64,000 nt of DNA from Istiophorus platypterus (GCA_016859345.1 CM029118.1:26602501-26666500), one strand, 5' to 3'. Counted from the stretch's first letter, positions 1-13,149 are shown. The notes: generated by a model not told the origin, from the sequence alone. Program-made: numbers and translations.

Positions 1-1381
1 AAATGAGGAGGGTTTTTGTAATCTGATTTGGTGAGTCTAAATGGTTGCTGTGGTTTTCACCTGCTTGTTCAGTGCCTGTTGTCTGCTGTCAGCCTTGGGG
101 GGGGTGATTTGATTGCTGTCCTAATGGTGGTGCCACACTCATGTATCTTCAGATTTTTAGCCACGCTAGCGGCTAGGCCCTGGCTATAACAGGGTCAGCT
201 GTGGCAGTGTCCATTGGTCCACCAACTATTGGACAAACTGAGACGAGATTTTGTAAGACATTTACGGTCCCCAGAAGATGAATCTTATTGACTGACTTTG
301 TCTCTATTCACAACATGGGATTCAAATTTTTGGGTTGTAGTGAAATTTCTTCAGGATTTTTGGTTGGATTATTGTGCATTTTCGTACTGATGTCTGTGTT
401 TTCCAGAGGAAGACTCCTAACGACGTTTATCCGTTGACTTTTCCTTTAGCACCACCAGCGGGTCAACATTTCACTTTGGTTTATGATCCAATACCTACAA
501 ACCATTTTCTTTCTCATCAGTCTCTGCTATTGTTTGTTTTCGGTGCTAATTATTAAATTTTAGCATGCTAACAAGCCAAACCATGATTGTGAACAGTATA
601 AGCATTATACCCTCCTGATCATCAGCATGTTCACATTATATATGTGAGCATGTTAGAATGATACAGCCTCACATAGCCGCTAGCATGGCTGTTTTCTGCA
701 TCTATTAAATGCAGTTTGGCACATTCACACCATTGAAACTTTCTTTTGAAGATCTGCTGAAGACAAAAAAGTTTGTTCTAATGTAAAGACTTTTTTGATG
801 TAAGATGCAAAAAGTACAGGAAAGAACTCTGGTTCCTCAGATCAAAACTGATAAACGTGATGATAATGGGGATTATCATTTTGCCCTATAGAGCAGGTCA
901 ATCTCAATGTTTTTTGAGTTAGGAGCAGAAAACTGGTTTGCTGGCTGTGCATGGCTGGTTAGGTTGGAAATTACTGTGTGTGAAATGTTTTAGTGCATTA
1001 ATGATCATTGAACCTGCACCGCTATACATGTAGAATAGACTGACTAACCGGGCATGACTTGACATATCTGTGTCTGTTTTGTCGTCCTTTCCAGTTTGCC
1101 TTGTCATCATATCTGAGTAGTACTTCATCAATTCATTCTTTATTTTGACAAATGATTCCTACTTCATATGCTCATCCATTGATAAGATAATGAAATAATT
1201 TGAGACAGACTTTGGATTGGACTTTGGAGGAAATAAAAATCTCAAGTTTTTAAAAAATGTAATGCCCAGAAACATTTTAACATGCATTTAGGCTTGAAGT
1301 TATATATCCAGTATGTTTTTGAAATGACCTGTTCATTTTTAAATTTGCTTCATACTAACCCAGTTTTCCTCCTCTCATAAG
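1..1381 (+). other. Intron of eprs1 (upstream exons lie outside the window)
   Basis: No exon of the synthetase is visible here. The stretch ends in a splice acceptor (pyrimidine-rich tract then AG at 1380-1381) in front of the first recognisable exon. The short open frame at 374-556 does not resemble the WHEP domains or linker expected upstream in EPRS1. A teleost repeat fragment lies at about 545-720; nothing else is recognised. Confidence 0.7.
545..720. repeat. Fragment of an abundant teleost interspersed repeat
   Basis: The stretch is rich in the 'gcatgctaac' and 'gcatgttagaatg' type motifs and ends in 'ctagcatggctg'. I recognise this as part of a repeat family very common in percomorph genomes. 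Other parts of what looks like the same family occur at 31850-32110, 59330-59690 and 62908-63268 in this window. Family membership is judged by eye. Confidence 0.5.
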
Positions 1382-4300
1382 GTTGGGCTTGGAGGCCAGA
1401 AAAGAGGACAACCTGGCTGACTGGTACTCTCAGGTGAGTTAAATAGACACAGCCCCTTTTTTAACTTCTAGAAAAAATCACCCTATAATGTCTTGTTTTG
1501 CTTTTGCCCTCCAGGTCATCACTAAAGCAGAGATGATTGAGTATTATGATGTTAGTGGCTGCTATGTACTGCGGCCCTGGTCCTTCGCCATCTGGGAGGC
1601 CATTAAAGACTTCTTTGACCGGGAAATTAAGAAACTTGGTGTGGAGAACTGCTACTTCCCCATGTTTGTGTCTCAAGCCGCCCTGGAGAAGGAAAAGTCC
1701 CACATTGAAGACTTTGCTCCAGAGGTAAACAGGGGGAAAGCATAAATTTTAGCACTGAAAAAAAAGTGCTAGAAAAAAAAGATAGGGCTGGAAAATTTTG
1801 ATTTACCATAACTGACGACGTTTTCTTTTTGTCAGGTTGCCTGGGTAACCCGGTCAGGAAAAACAGAGCTGGCCGAGCCCATTGCTGTCAGACCCACTAG
1901 TGAGACAGGTCTGAACAACAGATGTTTATTGGACTGACTTTTGACCAAACTGTGTATATCTATGCTGGTACACGCACACACATTGAAAGTTTACAGTACC
2001 TTAATCAGTTGTAAAATATTTATGTTGTATTTAATGAGCTGTTGGTGTGATTTTGCTGCTCTATCATGTTTGGTATGTACCATGGGTCTGTTTTTGTTTA
2101 CCTCAGTGATGTATCCCGCCTATGCCAAATGGGTCCAGTCCCACAGAGACCTGCCAATCAAACTCAACCAGTGGTGTAATGTTGTGGTCAGTGTCCTTTT
2201 ATACGCACTTCCATACACTCTAAACCCACATCTCGTATTTACATTATCCATACACCTTACTTTGGTATTTTAATAATTACAGGTATTCACAGATGCTAAA
2301 GTCTTTTCTCACCTCTTTCTGTTCTTCCTCCCCCACTCCTCTTTAGAGATGGGAGTTCAAACACCCCCAACCCTTCCTGAGGACAAGAGAGTTCCTGTGG
2401 CAGGAGGGACATACAGCATTTGCGACCAAAGAGGAGGCAGCTGAGGAGGTAACAGACCTAGGACCCTGATCTTTATGTATCAATGCTGTGATGCATTGAT
2501 TGCAATAGAAACAGGATGTTCCAGTGAAGTAGTTGCAGTACTTTCACGGTGTCTTTTTACTGTATTGTACCAAACAGTAAGTCTTTGTATGCTTGGACTG
2601 TGTTTGCCCACATGTGTGTACATAGGTGCTTCAGATCCTTGATCTGTATGCCAGGGTGTATGAAGAGCTGATGGCGATCCCTGTGGTGAAAGGGAGGAAG
2701 ACAGAGAAGGAGAAGTTTGCAGGAGGAGATTACACCACTACTGTGGAGGCATTCATCTCTGCCAGCGGTCGAGCCATTCAGGTACATTTGTGTACAGGAT
2801 TCATTCACTCATTCCTATCATCTCGTTACAGTGAGGCAAGCAGAACAAAAATGAAATTTAATTTGTAATTCTCGACATTCGATTGGATGAAATTTTTGAT
2901 CAGTAACAATAAGCTACAGAGAAACAGACAATGATTCATTAACAACTTTTTCACATGTAATTCACATTCACTCACTGATAAGAGCTAAAATTTAGAACAA
3001 AGTAAAAATTGCACTGTTCAACGAAAGACACAATGTCAGCTCGCCATGTTCATTTCCTTGTGCTTCCTTAGGGTGCTACATCACACCATCTTGGCCAGAA
3101 CTTCTCCAAGATGTTTGAGATTGTGTTTGAAGACCCGAAGAGGCCAGGCGAGAAGCAGCTTGCTTACCAGAACTCCTGGGGGATCACAACCAGGACCATC
3201 GGGGTCCTCACAATGGTCCATGGAGACAACATGGGACTTGTACTGCCACCCAGGGTCGCCTGCTTGCAGGTAGAATTACTCAGACACAGGCATGGGAATG
3301 CAGTAGATATGCTTGATGAATGGTTTTCCTCCTTTTTTACATACATGTGTACAAGATATCTGCTTTTATATACTATTCTTATTTTTTTATATGAATTAAA
3401 AGAACAGATGATGAATAAACCCCTGCCAAAGTAAATCACTGACCTATGATATAGACAGATACATAAAGAAAATATGCTACATAGTTTAAAGCTTTTTCTT
3501 TCCTAGGTTGTCATCATCCCATGTGGACTCACTGCCTCCCTGCCAGAGGAGGATAAGGAGGCACTGTTGACTAAGTGCTCTAAATACCTGAGAAGGCTGC
3601 AGGATGCTGGTATCAGAGTGAAGTCTGACCTCCGAGATAACTACTCCCCAGGATGGAAGTTCAATCACTGGGAACTCAAGGTCATTAATAACATGAGAAT
3701 AAAAGTAGCAAAATTAGTAGTTTACTTGATGGATGGGATATTCTCTGCGAATGGTTTACAAAGACCCTAATCCAAAGACCTACAATAAAAACAAGTTATA
3801 AAAAAAGGCGGGCATCGCATTGGAAGAAATGGTTACATAATAAACACTCAACGCAGTAGCTTTATCACTGAATTTCTCTCACTTCCTGTGTATGTCTGTG
3901 TGTCTCCTCCAGGGGGTTCCTATTCGTCTTGAAGTAGGCCCTAAAGATATGCAACAGAATCAGTGTGTTGCAGTGAGACGAGACTCAGGCGAAAAGGTCA
4001 CAATTCCAGAGGCAGAGGTGGAGAAGAGGCTGGTCGCCCTGTTGGAGGACATTCAGAACAGCATGTTCAAGAAGTAAGATTACATGTAAATTTCAGTGTG
4101 GAAAAACAATAGTGAAACCTGTCTCATCTGCTCACAATACAGCTTGAAATTTTTACAAGGATAAGAATTTCCTATGCTTCAAAGTCATATGAAAAAAATA
4201 ATTCATAGGCTTTAGCACTGAACACATTTCTCATTCTTAAGTCAGTTGGACCCTTACTGGCATTGGGAGTTTTTTTTCTGTTTTGTTTTGGTTTTTTTTT

Positions 4301-5395
4301 TAATGTAATGAAATACAATTGTATTTTTTTTGCTGCCATTTTGTTTCCTTCAGACAAATACACTGCTTATCCCCAGTGCATGAAAATGTCATTAAGGAAC
4401 AAAAAAACTGACACATGTAGCATCTAACTTAATGCAGTATTGCGATCGAAGTAGATGGGTGTTAATAACCATCCTTTGCCAAAAAACTGGGAGAGCATTA
4501 TTAGAGATTATGTACACAGTCTGAAAGATTTAGCTACAAAACAGAAAACACAACATGAAGAAATGCTGTGCACGTGTGCATAAAACTTACAAGAAGATGG
4601 ATTAAAGTGTGTTATGTGTGTTTTTGTCAGAGCTTCAGATGACCTGAAGACTCACATGGTAGTTGCAGACACAATGGAACAGTTCCAGAAAGAGCTGGAC
4701 CAGGGCAGGGTGAGTAACATAACCCACACTCTGCAAAAACATTTCATATTCTGCCCCCTCCAGAGAAAATAATTGATATTTTTCTTGCTTGATAGATTGT
4801 CCAGATCCCGTTCTGTGGAGAAATTAACTGCGAGGATAGCATCAAGAAAACCACTGCCAAGTATGTCTAACTTTTCACTGTCTGACATGACATGAGTCAC
4901 TTGCTCGCTCTACCATTTAGGGGAGCAAAAGCTGCATTTGATGCAAAGTATCTATGAAATATAGAGTAACTACAGTATGTATTTAAAAAGTACTAAGTCA
5001 CATACAGTTGCTAAAGGAGAAAAAACAAAATTCTGTCCATTTGTCAGTGTTGCGGAGTCGCTTTACGAATAATCCTGATTGAAAATATTTAATGAAAACA
5101 TCTTAAGTACTGTCATAATTTTTCCTTTTCATATCAGGTTTTGGTAAAATACAAAATGTGATACAATAATTATTCTGGCCTAGTTTAACCACATTTTGCC
5201 GTGACTTCAAGCATTCATGATTTTCATGCTCTCGCTCTCATCAGGGACCAGGACCTAGAACCTGGAGCTCCATCCATGGGAGCTAAGAGCCTCTGTATAC
5301 CCTTCTCTCCACTGAAGACGCTGCAGCCTGGTCAGGAGTGTATTAGCTGTAAGAAGCCTGCGCAGTACTACACCTTGTTTGGACGCAGCTACTGA
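1382..5395 (+). CDS. eprs1: Bifunctional glutamate/proline-tRNA synthetase, C-terminal ProRS half (partial gene)
   Basis: This is the 3' part of EPRS1, the class II prolyl-tRNA synthetase that charges tRNA-Pro and sits in the cytosolic multi-synthetase complex. Eleven coding exons read through in phase: 1382-1433, 1515-1724, 1836-1908, 2107-2186, 2347-2448, 2626-2781, 3072-3269, 3507-3680, 3913-4073, 4631-4709 and 4796-4860, with the terminal exon at 5245-5395 bringing the total to twelve segments including the short first one. All junctions are GT-AG. Seen directly: class II motif 2 region (WEFKHPQPFLRTREFLWQEG), the proline-pocket stretch around FAGGDYTTT, motif 3 (NSWGITTRTIGVLTMVHGD), the anticodon-binding domain from about exon 3507, the zinc-site cysteines (FCGEINC and CISC) and the terminal LFGRSY. 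Near-identity to vertebrate EPRS1 is from memory of the family. The GluRS domain and WHEP repeats are off the left edge. Confidence 0.96.
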
Positions 5396-6678
5396 AAACC
5401 TGCTCCGCTCTTCAAAGGGGATGAAAATTACAGTTGAAAAGGGCTTCCCTACCCTCTGTTTCTTTTCTTTTTGATTTCTTTGGGGTGTAAAGGTTAATAG
5501 TGGTATGTAGGTGACTGGACAGACTGGACAGAGAATCTTTGTGCGTTTGTTTTTTGTTAACCTATGTTAATTTTGTCACAATGCATCTGAAAGGAAGTGG
5601 AGGTGAGGGAAAATGTTAACTCGTAAAATTCAGTAATGAGAAATATGGCTGTAGTGCTGTTTCTCCCCTACTCTCTACATGTCAGAGGAACACTCACTGT
5701 ACAGAAGTTGTTTGCATAACGATGGAAATTACCAACAGAAGCCAGGCACATCATTTTTCCTGTCAGGCAGGTTTGTCAGCATGTTAACATGTCATCTTTT
5801 GGAGTCCTCCTAATTTTGACTAGGGAAAACTTAAAAGCAGCAGAAAGATTTGGAAACCACTTTATTATTGATTTGTTTTGTTTTTTTATATATATATATA
5901 ACTTCCTATTTAAGATTTAACATTCTATTTTATTTAGTATTTTTGTCAGCATTAATGTATTCTTTATGAAATCTGGCAAAACTCAAAAACAAGTTCTGGT
6001 GGAGGGAAAAAAAAATCCTGAGAAAACATGCTGTTAACTCCCGTCTGTGGAAAAGCAATCTGCCACCAGTCCCGTCTCTCGAAGCCAAACTGACTCAGGA
6101 ACTCTGCAGGAACTCAGGCTTTCTAGTTGGGGTATTATTCTCACAGCTTGGTCTGCCCTCTTCTGTTTGTATGACTGGTTACAGTATGCAGCTCATGGTA
6201 CTCAACTTAATGCAAATCCTTCAGATCCACCAGAGCCAAGTGATGTACAGCTGTGATGAACTATGTATGTGGTTAATAGCCATTAATGTAGCCTTCTGTC
6301 ACTTCTCTCCCAGGAAAGAACTCTATAACTTGTCTATAATAATAAACAAATCTCAAATCAGCAAACTGTGCTATGCATGTTTTTGGCCCTGGATAAAGAT
6401 GGTAAACTGTCTTCAAACTAGGGAATCCCTGCACGGCAGATTTGGCCATTGACTGTTGATGTTGGGCGTATTGGAGGATGGTGTAACAGAAAAATGTTAA
6501 ACATCAGCTTGTAAAATTAAGTCTTTGTAAAGGTGGCAATGGATTAAAACAGGTTATACCTTTCATTTATACACATTCTCTATCTTGAAATGACAGTACT
6601 TTAATATAGCATTATGTTACACTGAACGTTACAAGCCTCACAAAGTAATGAATTAGATTATTGTGTTTGCCTAATAAA
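5396..6678 (+). other. eprs1: eprs1 3'UTR with two candidate poly(A) signals
   Basis: Non-coding sequence follows the TGA at 5393-5395. AATAAA hexamers occur at 6341-6346 and 6673-6678, so the transcript could end near 6.36 or 6.70 kb. An AT dinucleotide run (about 5888-5900) and short T runs interrupt it. No other gene is seen before the glo1 promoter. Confidence 0.6.
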
Positions 6679-7559
6679 CGTGTAACTATATGCAGCGAAA
6701 TGTGCAAGGTAACATCCTCCTAATAGACTCAACGACAAGCGTGGTTGCGTAATACCGAGCCTCGTCTAGCCAGGACTAGTGGCATTTCCTGGTTATATTT
6801 TCAAAGTAAAACGAGGTACGGCCGTGGTGCATAATTCTGGACCTGTTTACAAAGCCAAGGTTACTGGCACAGGATTAAGGTTCCTTATTTTAACATCTTA
6901 GGCATTGTCCACGTGATTGAGGCTGGTAGGCAACGTTAGCAATTGTCCATATAAATTTAAAAGCCCCACCCTGAGTACCCGTACAGCACGCAGAAACTTT
7001 GACCCCTTAAAAACAGAGGTTTTTGATAAATTACCAGAACTGGATGGAGTTGAAAAAGCCAGTCTGAAAAAAATAACCTGAGAAATGAGAAGAAATGTGA
7101 TAGAGTGGTGCTGGCCCCAGCACCTCAGGTGGACCCTTTTGGTGTTTCAGGGTGCGTGGTGAATCTCGACCTGAAAACGATGCCAAACCGCTGTCGAAAT
7201 ATCTGCCTTTATTGACCCATCGCTCCGTGTTTGTCCCTTCCACATCATCTTACAGTGCATCTCGATGATGATGGATTTTCAGCCAATCACTACAGAAAAA
7301 GAAAACCGTCCCGCTGCCGAGGGGTCGAGCCCTTTATGGTGGTAAACTGAAGAATCCTCCTGTATTTATGATGTAGTAGTTTTGTCTTTTTTTTTTAATC
7401 CACCATCTTGTTAATCTTCCCTGAATGGATCATGAAACCTCCACCAAATGCATCAAATTGATACCTAGTGTGATTGTTTTCATAGGCCCTCTATATGATA
7501 TCTCAACTCATCCGTAATTACACAGAGGCCAGAGGTCCTTGCATGTGTCTTTAAGCGTC
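6679..7559. other. Intergenic between eprs1 and glo1
   Basis: About 0.9 kb with no convincing coding sequence. A minus-strand open frame at 7031-7243 has no recognisable domain and no supporting splice or promoter signal. Confidence 0.6.
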
Positions 7560-8240
7560 CCCCGCCCACCGGCCTCCTCACGCTGACACGCCTTCGTCGC
7601 TCCGGCTCTTATTGTGAAAGCCTCCCCCGGCGCGGTTCCCCCCCTCGGTCCCGCAGAGCCGCGGCCCAGCGTCCGTCCAGCGTCGGCCCAGCTTCGGAGC
7701 GTCTCCCGGCGAAAATGAGCGACAAAGGCCTGTCAGACGAGGCGGCGGCCGCGGCTTGTAAAGACGGAGACCCCATAACTAAGGTAACTGGGTTTTCTGT
7801 GGCTCTCGGAGTTTAACTCGGCGTCTCCCAGACGCTGTTAAACCCGGGTAACTCGGCAGGAGATCGACGGGCTCCCGGACAGGTTAACGGGCCATGCGTC
7901 CATTATCGGACAGCGAGTCGTCCGGTGACATTTGGTCCCGTCGTGTTAAACCTGAGCGCCGGTGCTTCAGGCGGGCGTGGTGGCGGCTAACGCGTCAAAA
8001 ACAGCCAAAAAGGCGGGTTGTCGCGGGATGTCGTACGCTAGCTAACGTACTTTTGCTCTATCGTGCGGAGAGAAACTCTCTCCAAACTCCGCGGAGAGCC
8101 GAGGCGTAGTTTACCGAGGCGGGCGTGGAACAAGTCTCTGCCCGTCGGTATGTAGGCGCGGTCAGGCCCGAGCGTACGCGGGGCCCCGGGCACACCGCGG
8201 CCCGCCGGGCCCGGACAGTGTAGCCGGCACAAGGTGCTGG
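7560..8240 (+). promoter_or_regulatory. glo1: CpG-rich promoter region and first exon of glo1
   Basis: GC content and CpG density rise sharply from about 7560 and fall after about 8240, spanning the ATG at 7715 and the start of intron 1. This is the expected CpG-island promoter of a housekeeping gene. No TATA box is obvious just upstream of the ATG. Confidence 0.7.
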
Positions 8241-11200
8241 AGCTGACTTCCCCGACGACAATTGGAAAGATTAAATAAGAGTTTTCGAAGCGCTCATCTT
8301 AGTGTCTTAGCTCTGTATCTGTCCGTCGAGGCACCGCCAGCCGTGCAACATCCTTCCTGCTGTTCCGCCTGGAGTTTTCACCATGTACTGATAGTAAAGA
8401 CACAAGGATATGATATTTCCTGGATGTACAGTATATTCACAAGGATACAAACAACCTATAATGCTGAAGGACATGTCGGTATCACCATAACTGGCTGTGC
8501 AATGGAGATTGTTCAAAAACGTGGAACTTAGGTTCACTTGTGGCAGTTTCTGTAAATATTTGCTCAGGCTGTCTTTCACTCGTGTTGAAGTCCCTGCCTC
8601 AAAACTTTCAAGGATGGGTTTACACATGTGTGAGATCTGGAAGGTCTGGCTTATTGCCAGGGCAAAGTTCATGTTAGTCGAAGTTCTGCACGATAAATAT
8701 GACTTTATTGTATGGAAACCTCTCAAACGTCTCTAGTAGTATGATCCTCCTTTTCTAAGTGGGTTTCCTGCAGTCAAAGGTTTGCTAAAATATGGCTAAA
8801 CAAACCCCTTCTGTGTCATGCAATTATTGATTTTGAATCTTTCCATCGCTGCCAGATGTGGTGAATTTTGCTATTTGCAAAACTTTGATTAGTCGAAAAC
8901 ACATGGATGTGAGGATGTGGCAAAATGCATTATGCTGCAGGGGTGTTTGAGCAGTTTCTATGGATGCGTTAATACTTTTTTCCACTGTCAAAATTTGACA
9001 CTCTTTGGAGGAATGGCAGGGGAAAGAGGAACAGTCGCTGACCATGGCGATAACACGCACCTGTGAAACGCGTGTGCGCACACACAGAAAAAATGGATTC
9101 TAGTACACTTAAAGCTACAAGTTGTCAGAATCTGCCCTTTGATCAAATTTTGCCACAAGAAAGCTGCACATTGCTACATGCGATAATTTCTACCTGCATT
9201 AGTTATGACACTGTTCATTAATCAAAATGCAGATTGTTATTCTGACCCATGAGTGGGCGTGCGAGATCCCTGCAACCATTTGTGAAAGTTTTAGAGACTT
9301 TAGATATACCAAGTACAGTATTAATTATATGACATCATCAGACCTCAGCATGGGCATGTAAAACTAATGTGCTATGTTTCCTAACATAAGAGTATTATAC
9401 AATGCCCCATATTTAACTGAAATACTCAACATCTGTAACCGCTGTCCAAAATGAACATATGACTCACTGGCTAAGCTTATGTGTTACTGTCCAAAAAAGA
9501 TGATGACCTTTTTGTGTCATATATACATATGTTTTTCATCAGGATAATAAGGTATTATGTTGAATTTGCAGCAAGTAGATTACAAGAAAAATTTAAAAGC
9601 CAGAATACAACTCAAGACGTTTTGACCTTGAAATTGTACTCATTTGCTAATAAATGTACCTCAGGGACAAACAAAAGTAAACCTGAAGTTTTGTAAACCT
9701 TTTGGATGCTCATCATTTTTAACTGACTTTAAGCTCCAATCCAGGCTCCTCACTCTCTAACATAGTCAACCTCTTCATTGCATGGTCCATGACGTCTGGT
9801 CTCCTGCTCCCGATAGTCCTGGTGCCACCGCATCACCCCAGCTCTGCCTTCTGATTGGCTGTTGTTTGTTCTTTTATTACCTTTATGGTCAGATGGGTGG
9901 TTAAATAGGCATAGACAAAAGCAATCAGGCTCAGGTGCAGAGTAGGGCCGAGTCTTTGGATAATAAATACGGCTGTGTGTTTCTGTGTGTCCAACTCCAA
10001 CACGAATGAAAGAAACAGAGCTCCCGTAAATCAAAATGTAGAAGAGCATCAGGATAGTGTTTTATTACGTGGCTATTTCGGTACAAACATTTACCAGCCA
10101 GTGTGGCAGATAGTCTTTTGAGATTTACTCGCCAAGTGGAAAATCTATCTCCACTTGGTACTTGGCAGGTGTTAATTTTGGACCCTGTCTGTAACTATCC
10201 CTGTACCTTCCATCTTCACTACTTAGTGTATTAGCACCCACTCATTATATTCTGTATTACATTGTGGCATCAGGGTCTGTGTTTTTGATGCACACTTCAA
10301 TTGCACATTGAGTTGATATGCACATGTACCCACAGGCTATGTATGTAAGAGGAAAACCATTGTCAGTGGTAGCTAATATTTGGTTTTGTAATTGTTTCTG
10401 TCTGGTTATTTTTTTGGCGTAATGACTGATAGCCACAGTTTGTCCTAGAGCAACCTTTGGTTAACCAGGTGTGGCTCAGTTCCTCAGCTTTGCCTAAAAT
10501 TAACGACAACTGTTTCTATTTAAAACACTTTAGTGCAACACATCCAAAACAGCACTCTGAGGTGCTTAAAATTTAGATTCTGCTCTTGGGAAGACCTATT
10601 TCCATGAGCGCTCATATTTAGACATTTATTGTAAGCAAATACAGATTACTAGAAAAATTTAGTCTGTCCTGCACAAACATAAACAATATAATGTGCTATA
10701 ACTTGATAAAGATAAGATTTGTTTAAAATTTACTGAATGCGTGGTGAATGATAAATCTGAGTTAACTCTAAAGTAACAGGCACCATGTCAAAGAAATTGT
10801 TGGTTTGGCTGCATTTTGTTAAAAGAGATGACCCAAAAGTTGAGTGTCAACTTTGCAAAAAGCAGTTTGGATATCACAGCTCATTGTCCAACTTTTCATA
10901 TCAGGGGATTTTTTTTTTCTGATTTTGATTAGTCTGTTTTGATAAGTGCTTGTGACATCTAACATGTGGCTTTGACTTACAGATGAACGTTTAGCCCACT
11001 TTGTAGAAAATACCAAGATATATATCGTGTATCGCCTTTCAGCCTAAAAATATGAAGATATGATTTTTGCTCCATATGGCCCATCCATATGTGAATGTAA
11101 AGCTCTACTTTTGCATTTCTTTTTCTTAGGATTTCATGATGCAGCAGACTATGCTGCGGGTTAAAGATCCAGTTAAATCCTTGGATTTCTACACCAGAAT

Positions 11201-11312
11201 CCTCGGCATGACGTGAGTATCAGTTTGGGCTTCACTTCAGTGAACTCTTAATTCTGTATTTATTGGTACTGACACAAAATAAGATGGGACAAAACAAATC
11301 TTTTACCTCTGA

Positions 11313-11396
<84 letters not shown>

Positions 11397-12804
11397 TGAC
11401 ATAGTTTCTTGTTTATAAACTTTACTTTGTGACTTAAGTGAGGTTTTCTCTCTGGTTTGCAAATTCTTACAGGCTCCTGCAAAAGTTTGACTTCCCCTCC
11501 ATGCGTTTCTCTCTCTTCTTCTTGGGCTACGAGGACAAGAAGGAGATTCCTACAGATGTGAAGGAGAAGACGGCCTGGACCTTTTCCAGAAGAGCCACCA
11601 TTGAGCTGACACAGTAAGGGTGTACATCCTAGAACTAGAGCTGTATGACCATGCATGAAATGAGAATATCCCCGTGTGGTTAAAATCCAGATGGATATTT
11701 TTGTAGTTGCTTTATCTGTTCTACTGTTGTGTTACGTTGCACAGTTGCACAGTCATCAAATATCAATCATCAAGTATTTTTTAGTTACCGTTAGTGTTGT
11801 AAATAATCTAAAACGCTTACATCCTCATCAGTTGTATAATTGATAACTAACTTGTTCTCTTCATTCCCGCTCTCACTTCTTGTACTCCTGCTCCTGTCCC
11901 TGCTGTCTTTCAGTAACTGGGGCTCTGAGTCTGATGAGAGTCAGTCTTATCACAATGGAAACTCTGATCCACGGGGCTTTGGTAAGATTGCATTCTTGTT
12001 TTACAAACAGTTAAGACTGAAAAAAAATTAAATAAAGGGAAGGGTGTCATAGAAAGACAGAGGTTAACATGTTTATTCCTTTTTCAAATAAAATGAATTC
12101 CATCTTAATTTGTTACATCCATTATTACACATGCAAAGTGTGTAGTGAAATGCTACATTGACATCATCGGAGATAGTGCAATAGAAATTAGTTACGAAAT
12201 GCTTTTGTGTAATAGCTGCTTATTATTAGTTTTTAAAAATAGTGTTTTAAAAATTTCATTCAGAATACTGATTAACATTTCAGTTGTTCCTTTTTAAAAC
12301 ATATATTTTTAACTGTCATGCAAAACTTTTATTGAGGATATTCTACATGTTCATGAACTGTCTGTATGGTAATGTATTGGCTCATGGTGTTAACAGTCAC
12401 AGTCCAACTGACTTTTGATAGGACACATTGGAATTGCAGTTCCTGACGTCTATGCAGCCTGTAAATTGTTTGAAGAACAAGGAGTCACATTTGTCAAGAA
12501 GCCAGATGATGGTAAGGTGTGAAATGTTAGTGAATATATGGTTTACAAACAGATTTTTTGTCTTGACTTTTGTCTATGTATTTTCATTTCACTAGCGTAC
12601 TATGAATTAAGTTGCACCCTTGTGGAAATCTGAAGTGAATAAAGTTTGTATGTTTTACATAGAATTTAACAATCAATTTTCCATTCCCTCCCTTCTCTTA
12701 TTTTTTTCTCAGGTAAAATGAAAGGCCTAGCGTTCATTCAGGACCCTGATGGTTACTGGATTGAGATCCTGAGTCCTAACAATATGGTTTCCATTACCTC
12801 GTAA
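7715..12804 (+). CDS. glo1: Lactoylglutathione lyase (glyoxalase I), complete
   Basis: Cytosolic zinc enzyme that isomerises the methylglyoxal-glutathione hemithioacetal to S-lactoylglutathione, the first step of the glyoxalase pathway. Six coding exons in phase: 7715-7783, 11130-11212, 11473-11613, 11914-11981, 12422-12511 and 12713-12804, giving 543 nt or 180 aa, close to the 184 aa of the human enzyme. By alignment to human GLO1 the metal ligands are present: Gln29 (human Q34, in QQTMLRV), Glu95 (E100, in TIELTHNW), His122 (H127, in GHIGIAV) and Glu168 (E173, in YWIEIL). The glutathione-site segment SYHNGNSDPRGFGHIG is intact. The ATG is in a good context (gaaaATGagc) and is followed by an acidic, Ala-rich N-terminus as in other vertebrates. 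Intron 1 (3.3 kb) contains transposon relics. Confidence 0.97.
9740..10050. repeat. Possible solo-LTR-like or other promoter-bearing repeat in glo1 intron 1
   Basis: This ~310-bp block contains an ATTGG (inverted CCAAT) at about 9853, a TATA-like TTAAATAGG at about 9900, and an AATAAA at about 9963 followed by a GT-rich stretch, in the order expected of U3-R in an LTR. I cannot see clean TG...CA ends or target duplications, so this is an inference only. Confidence 0.25.
10060..10187. mobile_element. hAT-type transposon terminus fragment
   Basis: Read on the minus strand from 10187 the sequence starts CAGGGTCCAAAATTAACACC, which resembles termini of fish hAT elements (CAGGG ends). Inside is a 9-bp perfect inverted repeat (10132-10140 against 10150-10158, loop 9 nt), typical of hAT subterminal structure. 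The opposite end is not recognised, so it is probably a truncated copy. Confidence 0.5.
10785..10895 (+). pseudogene. BED zinc-finger (hAT/ZBED transposase) N-terminal relic
   Basis: An ATG at 10785 opens a frame whose first ~37 residues have the BED-finger pattern: an aromatic cluster (VWLHFV), an acidic turn, then C-x2-C (CQLCKKQFGYH), then Ser-Ser-Leu-Ser-Asn. The expected downstream zinc-ligand histidines and transposase body are missing; the frame runs into a poly-T stretch near 10910. It is a decayed transposase start inside glo1 intron 1, on the sense strand. It could also be a piece of a domesticated ZBED-like gene, but its length argues against function. Confidence 0.6.
11317..11392. 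repeat. (TG)n microsatellite, intron 2 of glo1
   Basis: Uninterrupted TG dinucleotides over about 76 bp, 80 bp upstream of exon 3 of glo1. Confidence 0.97.
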
Positions 12805-13113
12805 AAACAGACAAGTGCGTACTTGTCTGTTGCAGTGCATACAGGCCAGACCTTCTGTGGCTTCACTGGGAGAGAAGAACGTTGGGGTTTAGCAAAGAAT
12901 TTAGCAACCTGGCCTGGAGAGCTGAGGGAAAATGGAGCAGGATCAGTTGCACAGTGGCAATCAGTTCGCCTTTGCATGGGCTGGACTAATATTGGACAGT
13001 TGATGAGCTAATAGATTAGAAACCTGAGTTATTGCTATGAATAGCAACTACTTTATGTAGCTGTTAAGTTTGTCTGCCATCAGTTTGTATGTGTTATCAA
13101 AAAGTGATGCTGA

Positions 13114-13140
13114 AATAAAGCAGTATTACTGTTTAATAAA
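13114..13140 (+). terminator. glo1: glo1 polyadenylation signals
   Basis: AATAAA at 13114-13119 and a second AATAAA at 13135-13140, about 310 nt downstream of the stop codon. This gives a compact 3'UTR of roughly 0.35 kb. Confidence 0.75.
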
Positions 13141-13149
13141 TGTGAAAGC

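Noticed and set aside
374..556. Plus-strand open frame considered as an upstream eprs1 exon
   Set aside because: Its product does not resemble WHEP or linker sequence and the flanking sites do not fit the phase of the exon at 1382.
8307..8726. 139-codon minus-strand open frame in glo1 intron 1
   Set aside because: No domain and no splice-site pattern; within an intron of a well-supported gene on the other strand.
11303..11656. His/Thr-rich minus-strand open frames over the TG repeat
   Set aside because: They are translations of a dinucleotide microsatellite and overlap glo1 exon 3 on the opposite strand.
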